Shown in pieces: positions 47,490-60,167 of a DNA stretch of 64,000 nucleotides; position 1 is the stretch's first letter; each line of letters opens with the position of its first letter. The position numbers and the translations under genes are program-made. This stretch comes from Lactarius indigo (taxonomy: Eukaryota > Basidiomycota > Agaricomycetes > Russulales > Russulaceae). A model generated the notes under the pieces. It was not told the DNA's origin. It worked only from the letters and a program-made list of their open reading frames with translations, and ran no database searches. The stretch spans positions 1,488,001-1,552,000 of the forward strand of contig JAFKAC010000012.1 in the NCBI GenBank assembly GCA_025766275.1, read 5' to 3'.

Positions 47490-49733
47490 TCAGAGTTTGA
47501 AGTCCATGGTATCACGATCGTCAGCTGCAAGCCGGGCGTATTCTAAGCACAGCCGATATACATACGCTGTGAGGAGACGTGAGGTGGATTAGCGGCAAAG
47601 AACCCATGATATAGGTGTGGGTAGGCTCACCCTCCATATCGACTTGACGACCTATCGTGTTCTTCCAGTTTTTTCCCGCACGCGCAATGCGTCGTAAGCG
47701 TCCATCTCCATCGAGAGGCACGCGCTGCGCTCTTGGGACGCCTTGCACGGTGGAGTTCACAGCAACCAGCGCATTAGACGTACCGCCCGAAAAAAAGGCG
47801 TGGATGTTGTATATCTCGGCATATGACGTCGACAGTGGGATGTAGTGGAGCCTGTGCACACGCGCTCAATCGTCGTCATCCCAGAAAGGAAACATATGGG
47901 TTAGATACGCACCAAGGTTGAATCCAGTCAGAGAAGAATTCCTGGTAAACGCCAGACTTGATGACTGCACTGTCAGACCCCAGGAACGCAAAGAATTTCC
48001 CGGAGTAGCTCATTCCGTCCAAGTCGAGAAGGTACTTGTGTGCCCAATGATCGCTCAGGACTGCCGCGTCGTCAAAACGATAGTCTCGAACTTGTTGGTT
48101 AAGGCCACCAGGATAAATATCATGGTCGATCGAGCTGACAAAAGCAACGTCCATGATCTCCCGATTCAGGGACGCGATGGGAACAGAGGCGTATACAAAG
48201 TTCGTGGAACTCGGTGGGTCAGCAAAGACGATTGTGCGATTGGTTTCAGAAGTAGTATTTGCCAATTGGACGAAACTTAGAAAGTGTCAGAGATTCACAT
48301 GTCGATACGCAAGCAGCTTACCGGTGTCGCTGGTAGTAGGGCGAAAAGCCACGCGGTGAACTGCCACCGCCAGTGTTGGCACCACGGAAGAAAATCTTGT
48401 CGTCCTTCTTCTCCCATGGGGTTTCCATACTATCTAATCGCTTGAGCTCCAGGTTAACGTCGTCCCACGCATAGGTATAGCGTCGCGTTGTGCCATAGTA
48501 ATAGTGGCTGGGGATTTTGATGTCGCCGAAACCCAAGCCCTTAGCGGGTGAGAGAATTGGATACAGGGTAGGAACGGTGCGCCAATCAGAAAAGAAAAGA
48601 CCTTGCATCACATGGGCGGAAGGGTTGTCACAGAACGATAATTTTCTGGCGGTGTCCCTGGTGAAAGTAAAATCGGGACCAGGGAACGACTCGGCAGGGC
48701 GAAAGTAATTGCTGGTGCCATTGGAGCCAGTCGCCCGTTTTGAGCTCATGATCCGTCGGGCCGCAGAGTCTGGAGGGCAGACGCGACGATAAGCCTCCCA
48801 CACGCTACCTTCTCCCCTCCAGTCGGGAGTGGAAATATGACCTAACATGCCCCCTGGGACTCGTAGGTCAGACAACCACAGAGAGAAAAAAAAGGCACCT
48901 GAGGACATACCGAGAGGCGACTGACTGGTGATATTGGGATAGTTGCGATACTCCCAAGGTACAAGCACGCGGCCTTCCGCTCGAGCATTGATAGCAAAAT
49001 CCATGTCGGGAAGCTATACGGAGGAGGGGTTGTTAGAAAACCCTCTTGAGTGAAAAGAGAGACGCACCGTGTGTTGAAACTTGTTTATCATTTTCAGAAA
49101 ACTACGCGCGCGCATGCTCACGTCGTCCTTGTCTGTGCGTGACTTGATATTGACGGCTTCCGCGTCGCCGCCTCGTATTCGTACCAAGTCGACGGAAGGA
49201 AGGTCCTGGGCCGCCTAGCGCCGGAAAAACGCGTGAGCCAGCTGATGAAAATCATAGCGACACGTAGTACGTACTTGAAATGCCTTCAGCCTGAATTCAG
49301 CGCCTGTCATCTCCCAGAAGGGCTTGAGATCGCTGACGAGGCCATCGTACTCGTCGACCATTTTTACCTTATTCTGCTGCACGAACCGCCACCACGCGTC
49401 AAAACCCTTGGGCGGGTTACGGCCATATCGTCGCTTGTATTCTGCGACGGCACCGCGTAAAGAATGGCTCTGGCGCGACAGCAATGCACGGAAGCGATGC
49501 TCTGCATCCGCCATGAGGCGTGGTATCGGATGTTCGGCAACATTGCCCGCGAGTCGTGTAGAACCAGAACGAGCGAGCTGCGAACTCGTCGCGGGATCCG
49601 TGGGGAGATAGTTCTCCGTCGACCAGTGCCCAGCGAGAAGGCCAGCCTGCAAAAAAACGAAGGCGAGGGCAGCGAGAAAAAGGTACGATTTACGCGGATT
49701 CCATAGGGATTCGACGGCGTCGAGCTGCGACAT
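47490..49733 (-). CDS. Glycosyltransferase family 90 (CAP10-like) protein
   Basis: Seven exons close in frame: 49733-49275, 49214-49068, 49013-48911, 48853-48322, 48275-47913, 47851-47631 and 47566-47490, giving 633 residues. GT90 enzymes are Golgi or secretory-pathway glycosyltransferases (xylosyl- or glucosyl-transfer); the founding fungal member is the Cryptococcus capsule protein Cap10. One membrane segment lies near residues 15-37 (FLAALAFVFLQAGLLAGHW), consistent with a type II membrane protein. The stem is followed by the family region GRNPPKGFDAWWRF and VDEYDGLVSDLKPFWEM. The catalytic-half motifs are DIKIPSHYYYG, KKDDKIFFRGANTGG, the FVSSIDHDIYP region, and HKYLLDLDGMSYSGKF followed by FLGSDSAVIKSGVYQEFF. 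The length and the order of motifs are normal and no damage is seen. Acceptor and donor sugar cannot be read from sequence. It lies downstream of the UbiA gene on the same strand. Confidence 0.9.
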
Positions 49734-50514
49734 GGGGCATCAAGTGGTGGTGATAGAGAGCTGCAGCAAGTTGCGCTAAGCGCTCGAGCGGCTGCAAAGA
49801 ATAAATTATGTAACCCCAACCCAACATGGGAATTTGATTGAAATTAGGTCCCACTAGGCGCCACCACTGCCGCCCATCGATTTCGTACTCCCACATAAAT
49901 AAAAACGCTATCCTCTTACTGGCCGAATGCCCGTGTTGGTGCGATCACGAGACTCGCACTAGTGTAGAACACGGGCAAACGGGTGACCTTACTCGAGCAC
50001 ACGCGAAAACAGGAGCTCGAACGCTGGCCTTTTAACTGTTCGTACAGCTTTAACACGAGACTCGGGGACTTTGTAACACACACCGAGGCTTGACGCACTT
50101 ACTGCGTCATTTTCACTATTATAAAAAATACCCGAATTTCTCAAGCTTGAATCAGTAAACCGGTCAGACACATGGGCGCGGAAACAAATCGATAAACCAA
50201 ATGGAAAAACATCATATGACTGGACTGGCCGTACCGAAACCGAAGCTACCACATATTATATCTGAGGCACTACCAGTATCCCGAACAAGCGAATGATATT
50301 TAGTGGATGAGCAACTACACTAGAGAGGTCGAGAGAATGTTGTCTAACAGATGGCAATGAGGACGATGCGTATTTACACAGTACAGAGCCCTTCCAGGTT
50401 AAATAAAGCCAGAAGCTGGATGCTAAGTGTTCCAACCCCCAGTGACCAAAACTCGAACTTGGATGGTACATAACTAAGTCCGTGCAAAATTAGGTGCGAA
50501 GGAGCGGTTTTTGA
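49734..50514. other. Intergenic between GT90 and UbiA genes
   Basis: This should hold the GT90 promoter and the UbiA 3' UTR. Small ORFs on both strands are not conserved in any recognisable way. No other feature is seen. Confidence 0.45.
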
Positions 50515-51824
50515 TCAGAAAGGAAGAGTGAAAGGAAGCTTGTCGATCTTGACAAGATAGTCGAGCATGAGACCAGCCCAGGTAACCCATCCCATATGGC
50601 CGTTGCGAATGAAGTTCACTGCACGAGTCGAGTCAGTGATATCCGTGATGCAATAACAAAAAATGATACTCACGGCCACAGCTATCGGGCGAGTCGAGGT
50701 CGACTGTGACATATTGCCAGATAAGGTGAAGCGAGGTACCACCGATGGTGACATAGAAGAAATACGGGGTCTGGTCGTTGAGAATACCCGCGTAGGCAAG
50801 AGTGGAGACGAAGAGCACAGCACAGCTGAAAGTGAATGGGCGAACGAAATCACCGAGCATCACGGCCGTTGACTTGACGCCAACCTTGACGTCATCTTTG
50901 CGGTCCTGGCAGGCGTAAATGGTGTCTAATATCAAGTCAGTTTCGCACGGTGATCAGCGAGGTGTGAACAGACCGTAATGCATGGTCCAACCCCAAGAGC
51001 CAACCATCAGAAGGGTGAGTAGCTGGACATCGACCTCATTGGTGATGGCAACCCAGGAGATAACAAGGCCGAAGTTCATGGCAATTCCGAGCCACGCCTG
51101 CGGCCAGTAGGTGATACGCTTCATGAGTGGGTAGACAATGAAGCTGCGTTGGCCACCATTCTGTCAGTTCCTGGTTCACGGAGAGTTCGGACAAAAAAAA
51201 CATACAGAGGGAGAAGCTGAGCAATCGCCGCCCAGAATGCGACACCCTTGTAAGGCATGTACAAAAGAACGCCGGCAAGGTATTGGAGGATCAAATAGAC
51301 AACGGCGGCAAAGACCGACACGCGGCCACTGGCAAGGGGGCGTCCTTTGGTGCGCTCTGGGGCTACGTCAGATCGGAGCCTCAATATCGGAATCATTCTG
51401 AACGTACCAACTCCAGCGTCGAAGTTACGGTCGAAAATGTCGTTAATGGTGCAGGCAGAGCCACGGACGAGGAGTGCGGCAATTAAGAACTTGAACATCT
51501 CAGTCCAGAATGTTGTTAAGTCCAAGCTCGTCTTGTACGCGGCCATCGTCAAGCCCCATGCTGATTTCAGCGGTAAGTTAGATGCTTCGAAGATAGGTAA
51601 ACACGAGCTTACCAAAGGGCCAGAACATGAGGATGGTACCAGTAGGCTGCATTATGTGTAAGCACCTTCACAAGACCTCCCCATACAACGTCATCACGTA
51701 CCTTGTGAAAGCGGATGAGTTCCAAGTATGGACGAACTTCAGGAGAGACGAGCCCCAGAGGAAAGGGAAGCTTTTCTGGGACGGGAGACTTGAGAAGAGG
51801 AGACTTTTCCGAAGAGGGGGCCAT
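50515..51824 (-). CDS. UbiA-family aromatic prenyltransferase
   Basis: Seven exons close in frame: 51824-51702, 51646-51613, 51560-51408, 51362-51206, 51143-50974, 50925-50674 and 50618-50515, giving 330 residues. UbiA enzymes are membrane proteins that attach a prenyl chain to an aromatic acceptor using Mg2+-bound prenyl diphosphate. The first Asp-rich motif is NDIFDRNFD (from about residue 92), followed by ERTKGRPLASG; the second is DTIYACQDRKDD (from about residue 213). Hydrophobic helices fill the rest. The motifs are of the 4-hydroxybenzoate polyprenyltransferase type (COQ2-like). The N-terminus (MAPSSEKSPLLKS) does not look like a mitochondrial presequence, so a role in secondary metabolism is more likely than ubiquinone synthesis. 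It faces away from the A-T-R reductase gene 2.6 kb to the right. Confidence 0.9.
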
Positions 51825-54398
51825 TGCAATGAAATTGATGATTCAACGTCTAAAGAAATGAAGTACTGCGGGATGGAAGAGAGAAACAACTGAAGAGAGA
51901 ACGATGCTGTCAGGTCAGGTCCTGACACAAGGGTTTATATATGTCTGACACCCCAGCCAGCTCTTCATTGCGTGCCTCTCGTGAAGCTGTCCGGTCGCCG
52001 CAACCATTGAGAAGACGGATCAATACTCCCAGCTCTGGGGCCCAATTCTGGACCGTGAAGGGATGAGCACATCAGCCCGGAAGTACCGGCATTCGCATGA
52101 GACGCTGAGTCAACGAGTCCTAGATGATAGGAAATTACAGCCGATGGTATAATGATCGTCATGCCATGTGCAGTCGCCAAGTAGGCGGTCCGCGACCGCG
52201 GCAGTGCACAGCACGAGAGGGCCCACAACCCGAGCATAACGGAGGTAAAAATTGCTTCCTCACAGCTTTTCCTTGGGCAGAATAATTTTGCCAGAAAAGG
52301 CTGCGCTGCAAAACATGTATGGGTCGGATAAAGTGCAATTAGAAGTGCAGCTGTTGTAACTGACTCACTCATTGCACGTCTGTGGTTGGTGCTCTCCACT
52401 TGTGAAACACGATAATACCGTGACTTTGATGTGACGTACAGGCGACTACGCAGTTTCTGCGGGCTGGCTCGGGCTTATTGAGGGGCTGCGGCTTACAGTA
52501 GTACTTCTCGCTTCTCCTTCGATGCCGACTCACATTTGGTTTTGATCAACCTGATACAGTGTCCAGTTGACCACGAGTCACGGCCATTGAGTCGGGGCAG
52601 GCACACGATTAATGAGCAATGTGGTGCATTGCATGCCGTTTCCAAGACAGCACCTTTCTGGGAGACACAGTAGTGAAGGTGAATTCCTTCTCCGGAGGTT
52701 CCAGCGTCTGGCTTTGTTGATCCTGTGCGATTTGATCCCGGTGAATGCATTGGCGGTGAGACGTCCGCAAAATTAGGTAAGCAAGGTCGGCGTAGATCCG
52801 TGACACATACAGACTCAATCAAGGACTCAATGACAGCTCTGTCCGAGGCCGAGTACTCGAAGAAATACGGTGGGAAGCGTGTATCTGAGTCTGTCTGAGA
52901 TTTCTAACGAGAGCCATAGAGCTCTGCTTGGGACACTCGGTGCCAGTGTAGCCTGAGGGTGTCCCGCGGAGGTGGAAGTCAGCGTCACAACCGTGACCGC
53001 ACTGTTCATTCCCAATTGGGGGGTTCTCACGCCACATACAAAGCACACAAGAGGCATTCGAAGCTTGCCAGCCATATACTTGCAATTGCCCCTGGTTGCT
53101 TTCCATCTACAGCGCTATGGATCCGACGCCTATATTATATCGTGCCTGGTGTCCTACAAGGTTTTGAAGTAGTCGGTGTTCCCCATTCTTGATCGCGCTA
53201 CCACTTTGAAATTTCTAATGAGCGGTCAAGCGGGTCAAGGGCCAGGGAACATTTCGGGTGCTTTCTGCGCCATCCTGCACATGGATACCGTTCGCATGGA
53301 CCTCCGCGCGATGACGAACCATGAGTCGTGAGCCTTTCCCAGTCGTTGGTACCTCACTTCACCCATTTGCGCCTCCTCCATGTGCCATCGCAAATAGGGC
53401 GGCGCTGGCCATGCCATTCGCCGAGGTCGGCGGTTGGCGTCCAAAAGCGGTAAGTGAACATTGATTGGACAGTTATCATCGGGCTGGCAATTCTTTGTCT
53501 CGTGACCACACCCCCAACTGACTTCCGTACGGAAGATGGCGCCAAGAATACACTCAGACTCATGAAGGCAAGACAAGTGCGCCTTCTCCGGCGGCCGATC
53601 GAGTCAGGATAGGGGGTTTCTCCTGAGGGTGAGTCCTGTCCTGCGCGGACTTCGTTACATAATGCTCGCCCACTTTTCGCCCCTGCCCTTCCTATAGCCC
53701 AACTCCGAGATGAAGCGTACTTGATCCGGCATGGGTTAGCAGAACTGTTGCAGATGTGCCCCTTGGGCTTGAATTAAAAAAAAACCGGCCAGAACTACTG
53801 CGTGCGCCCAGATTCATTTTGAACACAACAATAGCCTAATCGCCCGGACATCAATGGACGTCCGCATAGAACATATCACAGTAGCGTTTATTGCGGATTT
53901 ACGGATGCTGTGTGGTACCGTACTGTACGGGGGAATCGGGGATGGAGTGCGCCAGTGATGTGCGCCGTGCGCCGTAGAGGTGTTGGCTTAGTCATATGTC
54001 GGAGCGGTCCTTTCGCATTCACTTTAACCGTCCTCAGAGCCGTCGTCCTCAAGGTCCCATCGCAACTTTGCCGCGGTATGGATGGTGTAATACTAAGTAC
54101 CAAATGATGATCCGGTGTTGCCTCACTAGCGCCGACGTGTTTATTCTTGCTGTGCACCCCCTCTGCCGTTCGACAAGGATCTGATGGTATTCATTCGCTC
54201 CGAGTCCCTTATGATCCTGATGTTGGGGATACGCGGGTACGGTGCGGTGTCATTTCCGTCCCTCTGTCCGGTTTGTTGAGTAATACGGTAATACTCCACC
54301 GGATATGCGTTCCATTGGGAAAGGAAGTTGCTCTCTGTCTTTCATATCCAACTCTCTGGTTACCTAACCAACTTCTCTTCTCCCTTCTTTCCCCCACC
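51825..54398. other. Intergenic between UbiA and A-T-R genes
   Basis: A long stretch that could hold divergent regulatory sequence for both neighbours. A minus-strand ORF at 51965-52399 has hydrophobic segments (TTAALLIALYP, FTSVMLGLWALSCCALP), but no family is recognised and no splice partner was found, so it is not called as a gene. ORFs around 52493-53576 are overlapping and featureless. A pyrimidine-rich tract directly precedes the A-T-R start codon, as is common before fungal start sites. Confidence 0.4.
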
Positions 54399-57300
54399 AT
54401 GTCCGCTCTACCTAAGACGCAAGTGTTGAACAGCTTAACGTTCAAGGCTCCACCTTTGAGTGACAAGTCCCTGACACTTCCCGACCTTTACGACTGGCAG
54501 CACAAAAACAGTGCCGCACACCCTTTCTTCACCTATGAGGACGGTCCTGGGGGAGTCAAGACTATTGCGTGGGCTGAGGCTGTTCGTGGGATTCATCGCG
54601 CCGCACGTCTTGTTGCATCCCGCGTCTCCGCGGAAGAAGCCTCAGCCGCCTTGGATGGGCGCCCCATTATCATTGCGGCACTGGCGGCGACGGGTTCGTG
54701 CACCGTTTTCTACGACGCTTGCCTTCTGACACCTTCTAGATACCGTGACCTACGTTACGACCGAAGTTGGGATTTTGCGAGCTGGGTTTGCTGTATTCCC
54801 CATTTCGCCTAGGAATTCGCCTGAGGCTATCGCCCATCTTCTGAAGAAGACTGCTGCGCGTCACCTACTGGTGGGTGGTGAACCCATGCTCCAGAAGCTC
54901 GCCGCCGCTTCCCTAGAGTTACTTCGGGCGGATGGGCACCTCGAGATTCCTATCTCCGACATGCCACACTTCGAAGATATTTACCCGCACGATTGTTCCC
55001 ACATCGATTTTGAGTACTATCCTGCGGTCAAGTTCGATTTAGACGCGCCAGGATTGATACTGCATTCTTCTGGTATGAATATGACCTGCTCAATCGAGTT
55101 ATTTATAACTGACTCCGGTGTGAAGGATCTACCTCGTTTCCAAAGCCGATAGTATGGACCCACAGACAGGTCGTCACTCTATGCACCATTCCGTGTATGT
55201 TGTCCTTTTTCCTTTTCCAACGAATTTGTAGTAACATATTTGGTTAGGGTGGGGAGAAATGGACTTGTGTGGACAAATTATGTCCTGTCATGCCATGCCA
55301 GTATTCCATGGGATGGGTGTTCTGCAAATCGCCCTAGTGGTAGGTACCTTTTTCTCCCATATCTATCGGTCCTTATTAGTTTACAGGTATCCGTGGGAGT
55401 GGTGATGGCTGTATTCAAGCCGGCCTTTCCAGCTGTACTGCCAAATCCTCAAAACGTATTAGAAGGGATGATCGCAACTCGTTGCTCTATCGGAGCCGCT
55501 GCACCCACATTTTTAGAGGCACGTGACCTTTTCCTTCTTGGTACATGTCATTGAGCGGTGTACCCAGGCCTGGTCGCGCAGTCCTACCGCCGTGGATTAT
55601 CTCAGAACTACGAAGGCAGTGGTATGTTTAAGGCAACTATTTTTGTTTTATGTTAATCATCTTGTGCTCCTTTGAAGATGTGGGGAGGAGGCCCACTACC
55701 CAAGGAAGTAGGAGATCTCCTCACACGTGAAGGGATCTCCATACATTCCCAGTACGGATGGTAGGCACCCCGACCCTAATTCTCTCATCTCTCTTTAATG
55801 TGTTTGTAGTACCGAGTGTGGTGTGATGAATACGGTGCTTCCCAGTGCGCCCGTCTCCCTCTCGTTCTGCTTCAGTAGTTGATGTATCATGACAGGCCAT
55901 TCTCGTGGAGAAGACTGGGAGTACCTCACTGTTTCCTCTCACTGCCTTCCTACATTTCTACCCCAAGGCGATGGAACTTTTGAACTGGTTCTCATTGTAC
56001 GAGGATCCTAGGCCCGCCACTATTTTTGCTTACAAATTACAGGACCACGACCTGCACCACCCCGTCGTATTCAATACTGATGTAGACGGCAAGGATGCAT
56101 ACGCTACCTCGGATCTGTTGGTACCTCACCCAACGAAACCCGGTTTATGGAAAATTTATGGCAGAAAAGACGATCAAATCATGTTGTCAACAGGAGAGAA
56201 GACGAATCCGGGGCCTCTGGGTACGGATAATACCAGTTTTGGTAGTCAGTTCAAAATGCCTGACATCTGCTCGCAGAGGGTTTCTTAGCCCAGGACCCAC
56301 ATATCCAATCTTCTGTCATGTTTGGCAGGGGCAGGTTCCAGAATGGCGTTCTCGTCGACCCGAAGCCTCAATTCGCATTCGACCCCAAGGACGAAGTGAA
56401 ATTGGAGGAGTTTCGCAAGCTGATCTGGTGAGTCCTCACATAAGTTTTCTCTCCTGGGTTCTCATCTTTGAAGCGCAGGCCGACCGTAGAGCGGTTAAAC
56501 GCCTTTGCGCCTCAACATTCTCGTCTATTCAAGGAGGCACGTACAACTGTCGTATTTACTCTTCTGAGCTGACCTAGTCGATGTTTTAGATGATAATTGT
56601 CGCATCCCCGTCGAAGCCGTTTGTATACACGGCAAAAATGACGGCACGGCGGCAAGCAATCCTTAAGGACTACGATAATGAGATCAACGCCCTGTACGAT
56701 GTCGTCGAACAGACTTCACAAGTTGATGTCCCATCACCTTCCGAGTGGACTCCGTCGCAATCGTTGGAATATGTGCGGCGCATTGTCCATAAGGTAATGA
56801 CGCAGAAGATGGCCGACAATATTGATATATTCCAGCACGGTTGCGATAGGTACGCAGCTTTGCGGGTGTCTGTCGTTGTTCGTTAACATTCCCTCACAGT
56901 CTACAGTCGACTTATATCCGCAATTCTGTCCTGCATGGGCTTCGAGAGACCAAGCCCGAGGCAGTGAAGCTCGTGTCTGCATCCTTCGTATATGAGCACC
57001 CCAGTATCGAGCGCATGGCGACGTTCTTAAGCAGGGCGGTAACGGACCCTCAATCTGCCCTCGGCGTTGGCCTTAAAGCACGCGGGCAGGAGTTACAGGC
57101 ACTTGTGGAGAAGTACACGGAAAACTTCCCCGCACGCCCTGTTGTCAATGGATCTGGCCGCCAGTTGCCTTTTGGCGACACGTATATGTTGACAGGGACG
57201 ACTGGTGGTCTCGGTTCAAATATGCTTGCTCAATTACTTGCTTCGCCGACGGTTATACGCGTGTATGCGTTCAATAGGCCATCACGATCTGCGACTTCAG

Positions 57301-58740
57301 AGGTCCGACAACGCTCAGCGTTTGAGAAGCGCGGGTTGTACACGAGCCTCCTCTCGTCTAAGAAGCTGGTTTATGTTGAGGGAGACCTAAATGCGCCGGC
57401 TTTTGGGGTGAACGATAGGCTATATGAAGAAGTACGTGGAATCTCTTCAGATACAACAAGTGCTCATACGATGTGACTACATAGATTCGCGGATCAGTCA
57501 CGCATATTGTTCACAATGGTACGCTCGACGCCTCTGTTACCCGGCTAACTGTGCTGAGTATGCCGATAGCCTGGAAAATTAATCTCAACCTGTCTTTGGC
57601 ATCCTTCGAAGATGGTATCTCCGGCGTCCGAGCCTTAGTCGATTTTGCGATCACATCGCCCCTCGCGCGCGCCCCGCATCTGCTCTTTGTCTCTTCTATC
57701 TCCGTATTTATCAGTGCGTCCTACAGTTGACTTGTTTTTCTTATCACCCTTGTAACTGATGATGATCATTAGACTTCGAGAACAAGGGTCCAGTTGTGGA
57801 GGAAGTTCTATCTAACCCAGAGATTGCCGTCGGTACTGGCTATTCGGAGTCAAAGTGGGTGGCAGAACGCATCCTTGATGTAGCGGCGGAGCGTACCGCA
57901 CTGCGACCCGTGGTGGTGCGTCTTGGCCAGGTCTGTGGAGATGGGAGTGGCACCTGGAACGAGAGCGAGTGGTTCCCATCGCTCTTAAAGTCAGCGCTCA
58001 CGTTGGGATGTCTGCCGAGCCTCGATGGGGTGCGTGCCATCCTGACTCAACCCCCAAGCTGTTGCTGACGGAACACACCCCAGTCCGTAGGATGGATCAC
58101 CGCGCCAGATGCGGCCGCCGCAATGCTCGAGATGTCACGCGTCGACACCCATCCAGGCGCCCACACGCTCCACGTCGCACACCCGCGCGGCGTCCCATTC
58201 AACACACTCATCGCGCCCGTGGCGTCCGCGCTTAACGTCCCGCTTGTCCCGTACCCTGGCTGGCTCTCCAAGCTTGCAGAGGCGCACAAGGCCTCCCAGT
58301 CTTACTCCGCAGCGGAGCTGGAGAGGGCGCAGGTGGCCAACCCGGCGCTGCGCCTGTTCAGCTTTTTCCAGTCTGCGCGCACGGGACCCGAGTGGGAGCC
58401 CATCGGCGTCGCGCGTCTGGACACTGCGCGCGCGGTCCGTGTCTCGAGCGTGCTGGCGGAAGGCGCTAGGCCACTCAGGGAGGAGAACGTCTGGAAGTGG
58501 ATGAGCGCGTGGCGCGCGAGCCGGTTCTTGCCTCCGCAAGGAATGGAGGTGATTCCTCGCTCCGAGAAATCGGCAGTCCGGTTGTCAGTGCAAGAGGCAG
58601 CGACGGCTGTGCTTGCCGCCTCTCCGCCCATCAGTGGGTCGGCGGTGGTCAAGGGAGCTGCCGTGGTATTCATGGCGTCGAGGTTTGGATTCTTGACGGT
58701 TGTATTTGGGGTGCTGCACTTGTTATCTTCACAGTCTTAG
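54399..58740 (+). CDS. A-T-R adenylate-forming (carboxylic acid) reductase, NRPS-like
   Basis: Eighteen exons close in frame: 54399-54693, 54740-55072, 55126-55194, 55248-55339, 55387-55518, 55568-55621, 55678-55760, 55810-55844, 55896-55996, 56043-56220, 56277-56427, 56479-56536, 56590-56849, 56900-57431, 57485-57518, 57570-57713, 57773-58029 and 58084-58740 (1154 residues). Such enzymes activate a carboxylic acid as an AMP ester, load it on a phosphopantetheine carrier and release it reductively as aldehyde or alcohol. The adenylation domain shows [11 protein letters not shown] (near residue 210), QYGCTECG and [18 protein letters not shown]. The carrier motif is FQHGCDSLQ with the Ser at about 614. 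The reductase domain has the NADP(H) motif TGTTGGLG (about 712-719) and YSESK (about 874-878). The C-terminus is unusually hydrophobic. Two introns use a GAG|GCACGT donor (GC-AG type). No condensation domain is present. The substrate is unknown. Confidence 0.92.
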
Positions 58741-58942
58741 AAGCACCGGTCTTACACGTCATGCATGGACCTACTAGACTGGACTACTGGATTCTCCAGC
58801 TCGCAATCCTACCTTTTATAGATCTTATCGTTATCGTGTATAGAGTTGTAATCAAATACTAGATTCTTAAATAATGACAACTGTGTTCGCACACGGGCGG
58901 CGACGGCTACAGAAACACGGAAGTAGAGAATGGTGAAAATCG

Positions 58943-60167
58943 CTAGTTGCCGAAATACTCTTCGACCAGCGCACGCTTGCGCAGTTCGAGGAGCACGCCT
59001 TCCATCTCCTCTTTCGTTGGCATCTTCGGTGGCAACAGACTCTCCACCGACAAGAAGGGGATGTGAGCGACAGCTGCACGAGCATGCGCCAATGTCGTGG
59101 CAGCGACATCTGCCTGCGTGGCGTCGGGAGGGGGAGGAGGGGCCAAGGAGCCCGGTTTTGAGCGCTTGGCAAGTTCGCCGTCAGATTCCGGCACCGGGGT
59201 GCCGTCGCTGCCGTCGTCGCGGGCCTTGCGCTTGCCGTCTGGTACCGCTGACGGTGGGCCGTCAGGTGGTGGCGCATTGGATGACAGCACGCTGGCTCCT
59301 CGCGGGATTTTGGGCACAGGTGTATCGTCAGGAAGGCCCAGCACTTCACGAAGGTTAGCGTGCGCTTGTTCCCATCCTGTCGCGTGTTGGATGTGAGCTG
59401 CATGCGGTCAAAATGCCCTCCCGGAGGCCTGGCGTACCTGCTTGCTCTGCTGCCTCCTCATATTTTAGGAGCTCCCCGTCTAGCTCATCGAGGTCTCCAA
59501 AGTATGCTGGGCCCTGGTTGGTATACTTTTTGTAGAAGTTATGCGTCGCGTTCTCCTCGTCCTCCTCCTTTTTGCGGCTCTCGAAGAGCTCTTTTACACC
59601 TGGCAGTTCTTTCGCCCGTCCAAAGTATCTTTTTTAAGGTTCGCATCGGTACGCCAGAGGGACTCTGAAGATAGATGGAGGTGACGTACTTATATCCCTT
59701 GGTTCCTGGAACTTCCCGACCGTCGTCGTCGAGCATGGCTACGTTCCTCCGGTAGTTAGCACCGCCTAACGCGATGATTTGATTCTCCCAATGTCGCTTT
59801 TCACGCAAGAGCCTGTTGATCTCATCGTTTAGGTCTCGAACCTCGTAGTCCGTCAGACCAGCTATGGAAGGTAAGCTTTGAGCCCAGAATGAACCAAGGA
59901 CAAGGAGAACACACACAATCTTGTATCTTTGACACCTTCCTACTGATTTCGCGCAAAATTTCTCCTCGCCACCGCTCACATTCCCGCAGGCTCTTGCACG
60001 CGCTCGCCATGCGCGGTCGCCGGTCGCCCCGCGTCCCAAGGCCAAGCTCTGCCGCCTGCGCTTCGCAGAAGCGGTAGAGCATGGATTGAGCCTTTTCCTC
60101 ATTACGAGCCTGAAGTAGGGATCTATCAGAGTCAAGTCGTTATGTTTTTGGTAACGGTTCTCACCAT
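58943..60167 (-). CDS. ISY1: Pre-mRNA splicing factor ISY1
   Basis: Five coding exons close in frame: 60167-60165, 60109-59917, 59861-59690, 59628-59438 and 59376-58943, giving 330 residues. ISY1 is a component of the Prp19-associated (NineTeen) complex in the spliceosome nucleus. The protein begins M then ARNEEKAQSMLYRF, followed by RWRGEILREISRKVSKIQD, the DYEVRDLNDEIN region, HWENQIIALGGANY and GTKGYKYFGRAKELPGVKELF, all in the expected ISY1 order. The C-terminal part is a low-complexity Pro/Asp/Gly-rich stretch ending KRALVEEYFGN. The first coding exon holds only the ATG, directly followed by a GTGAGA donor. It is tail-to-tail with the A-T-R gene, with about 200 bases between the stop codons. 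This is a housekeeping gene and probably marks the edge of any biosynthetic cluster. Confidence 0.92.

Noticed and set aside
51965..52399. A 144-residue minus-strand ORF with hydrophobic segments next to the UbiA gene
   Set aside because: No recognisable family, no matching neighbouring exons and no conserved motif; kept only as a note in the intergenic entry.
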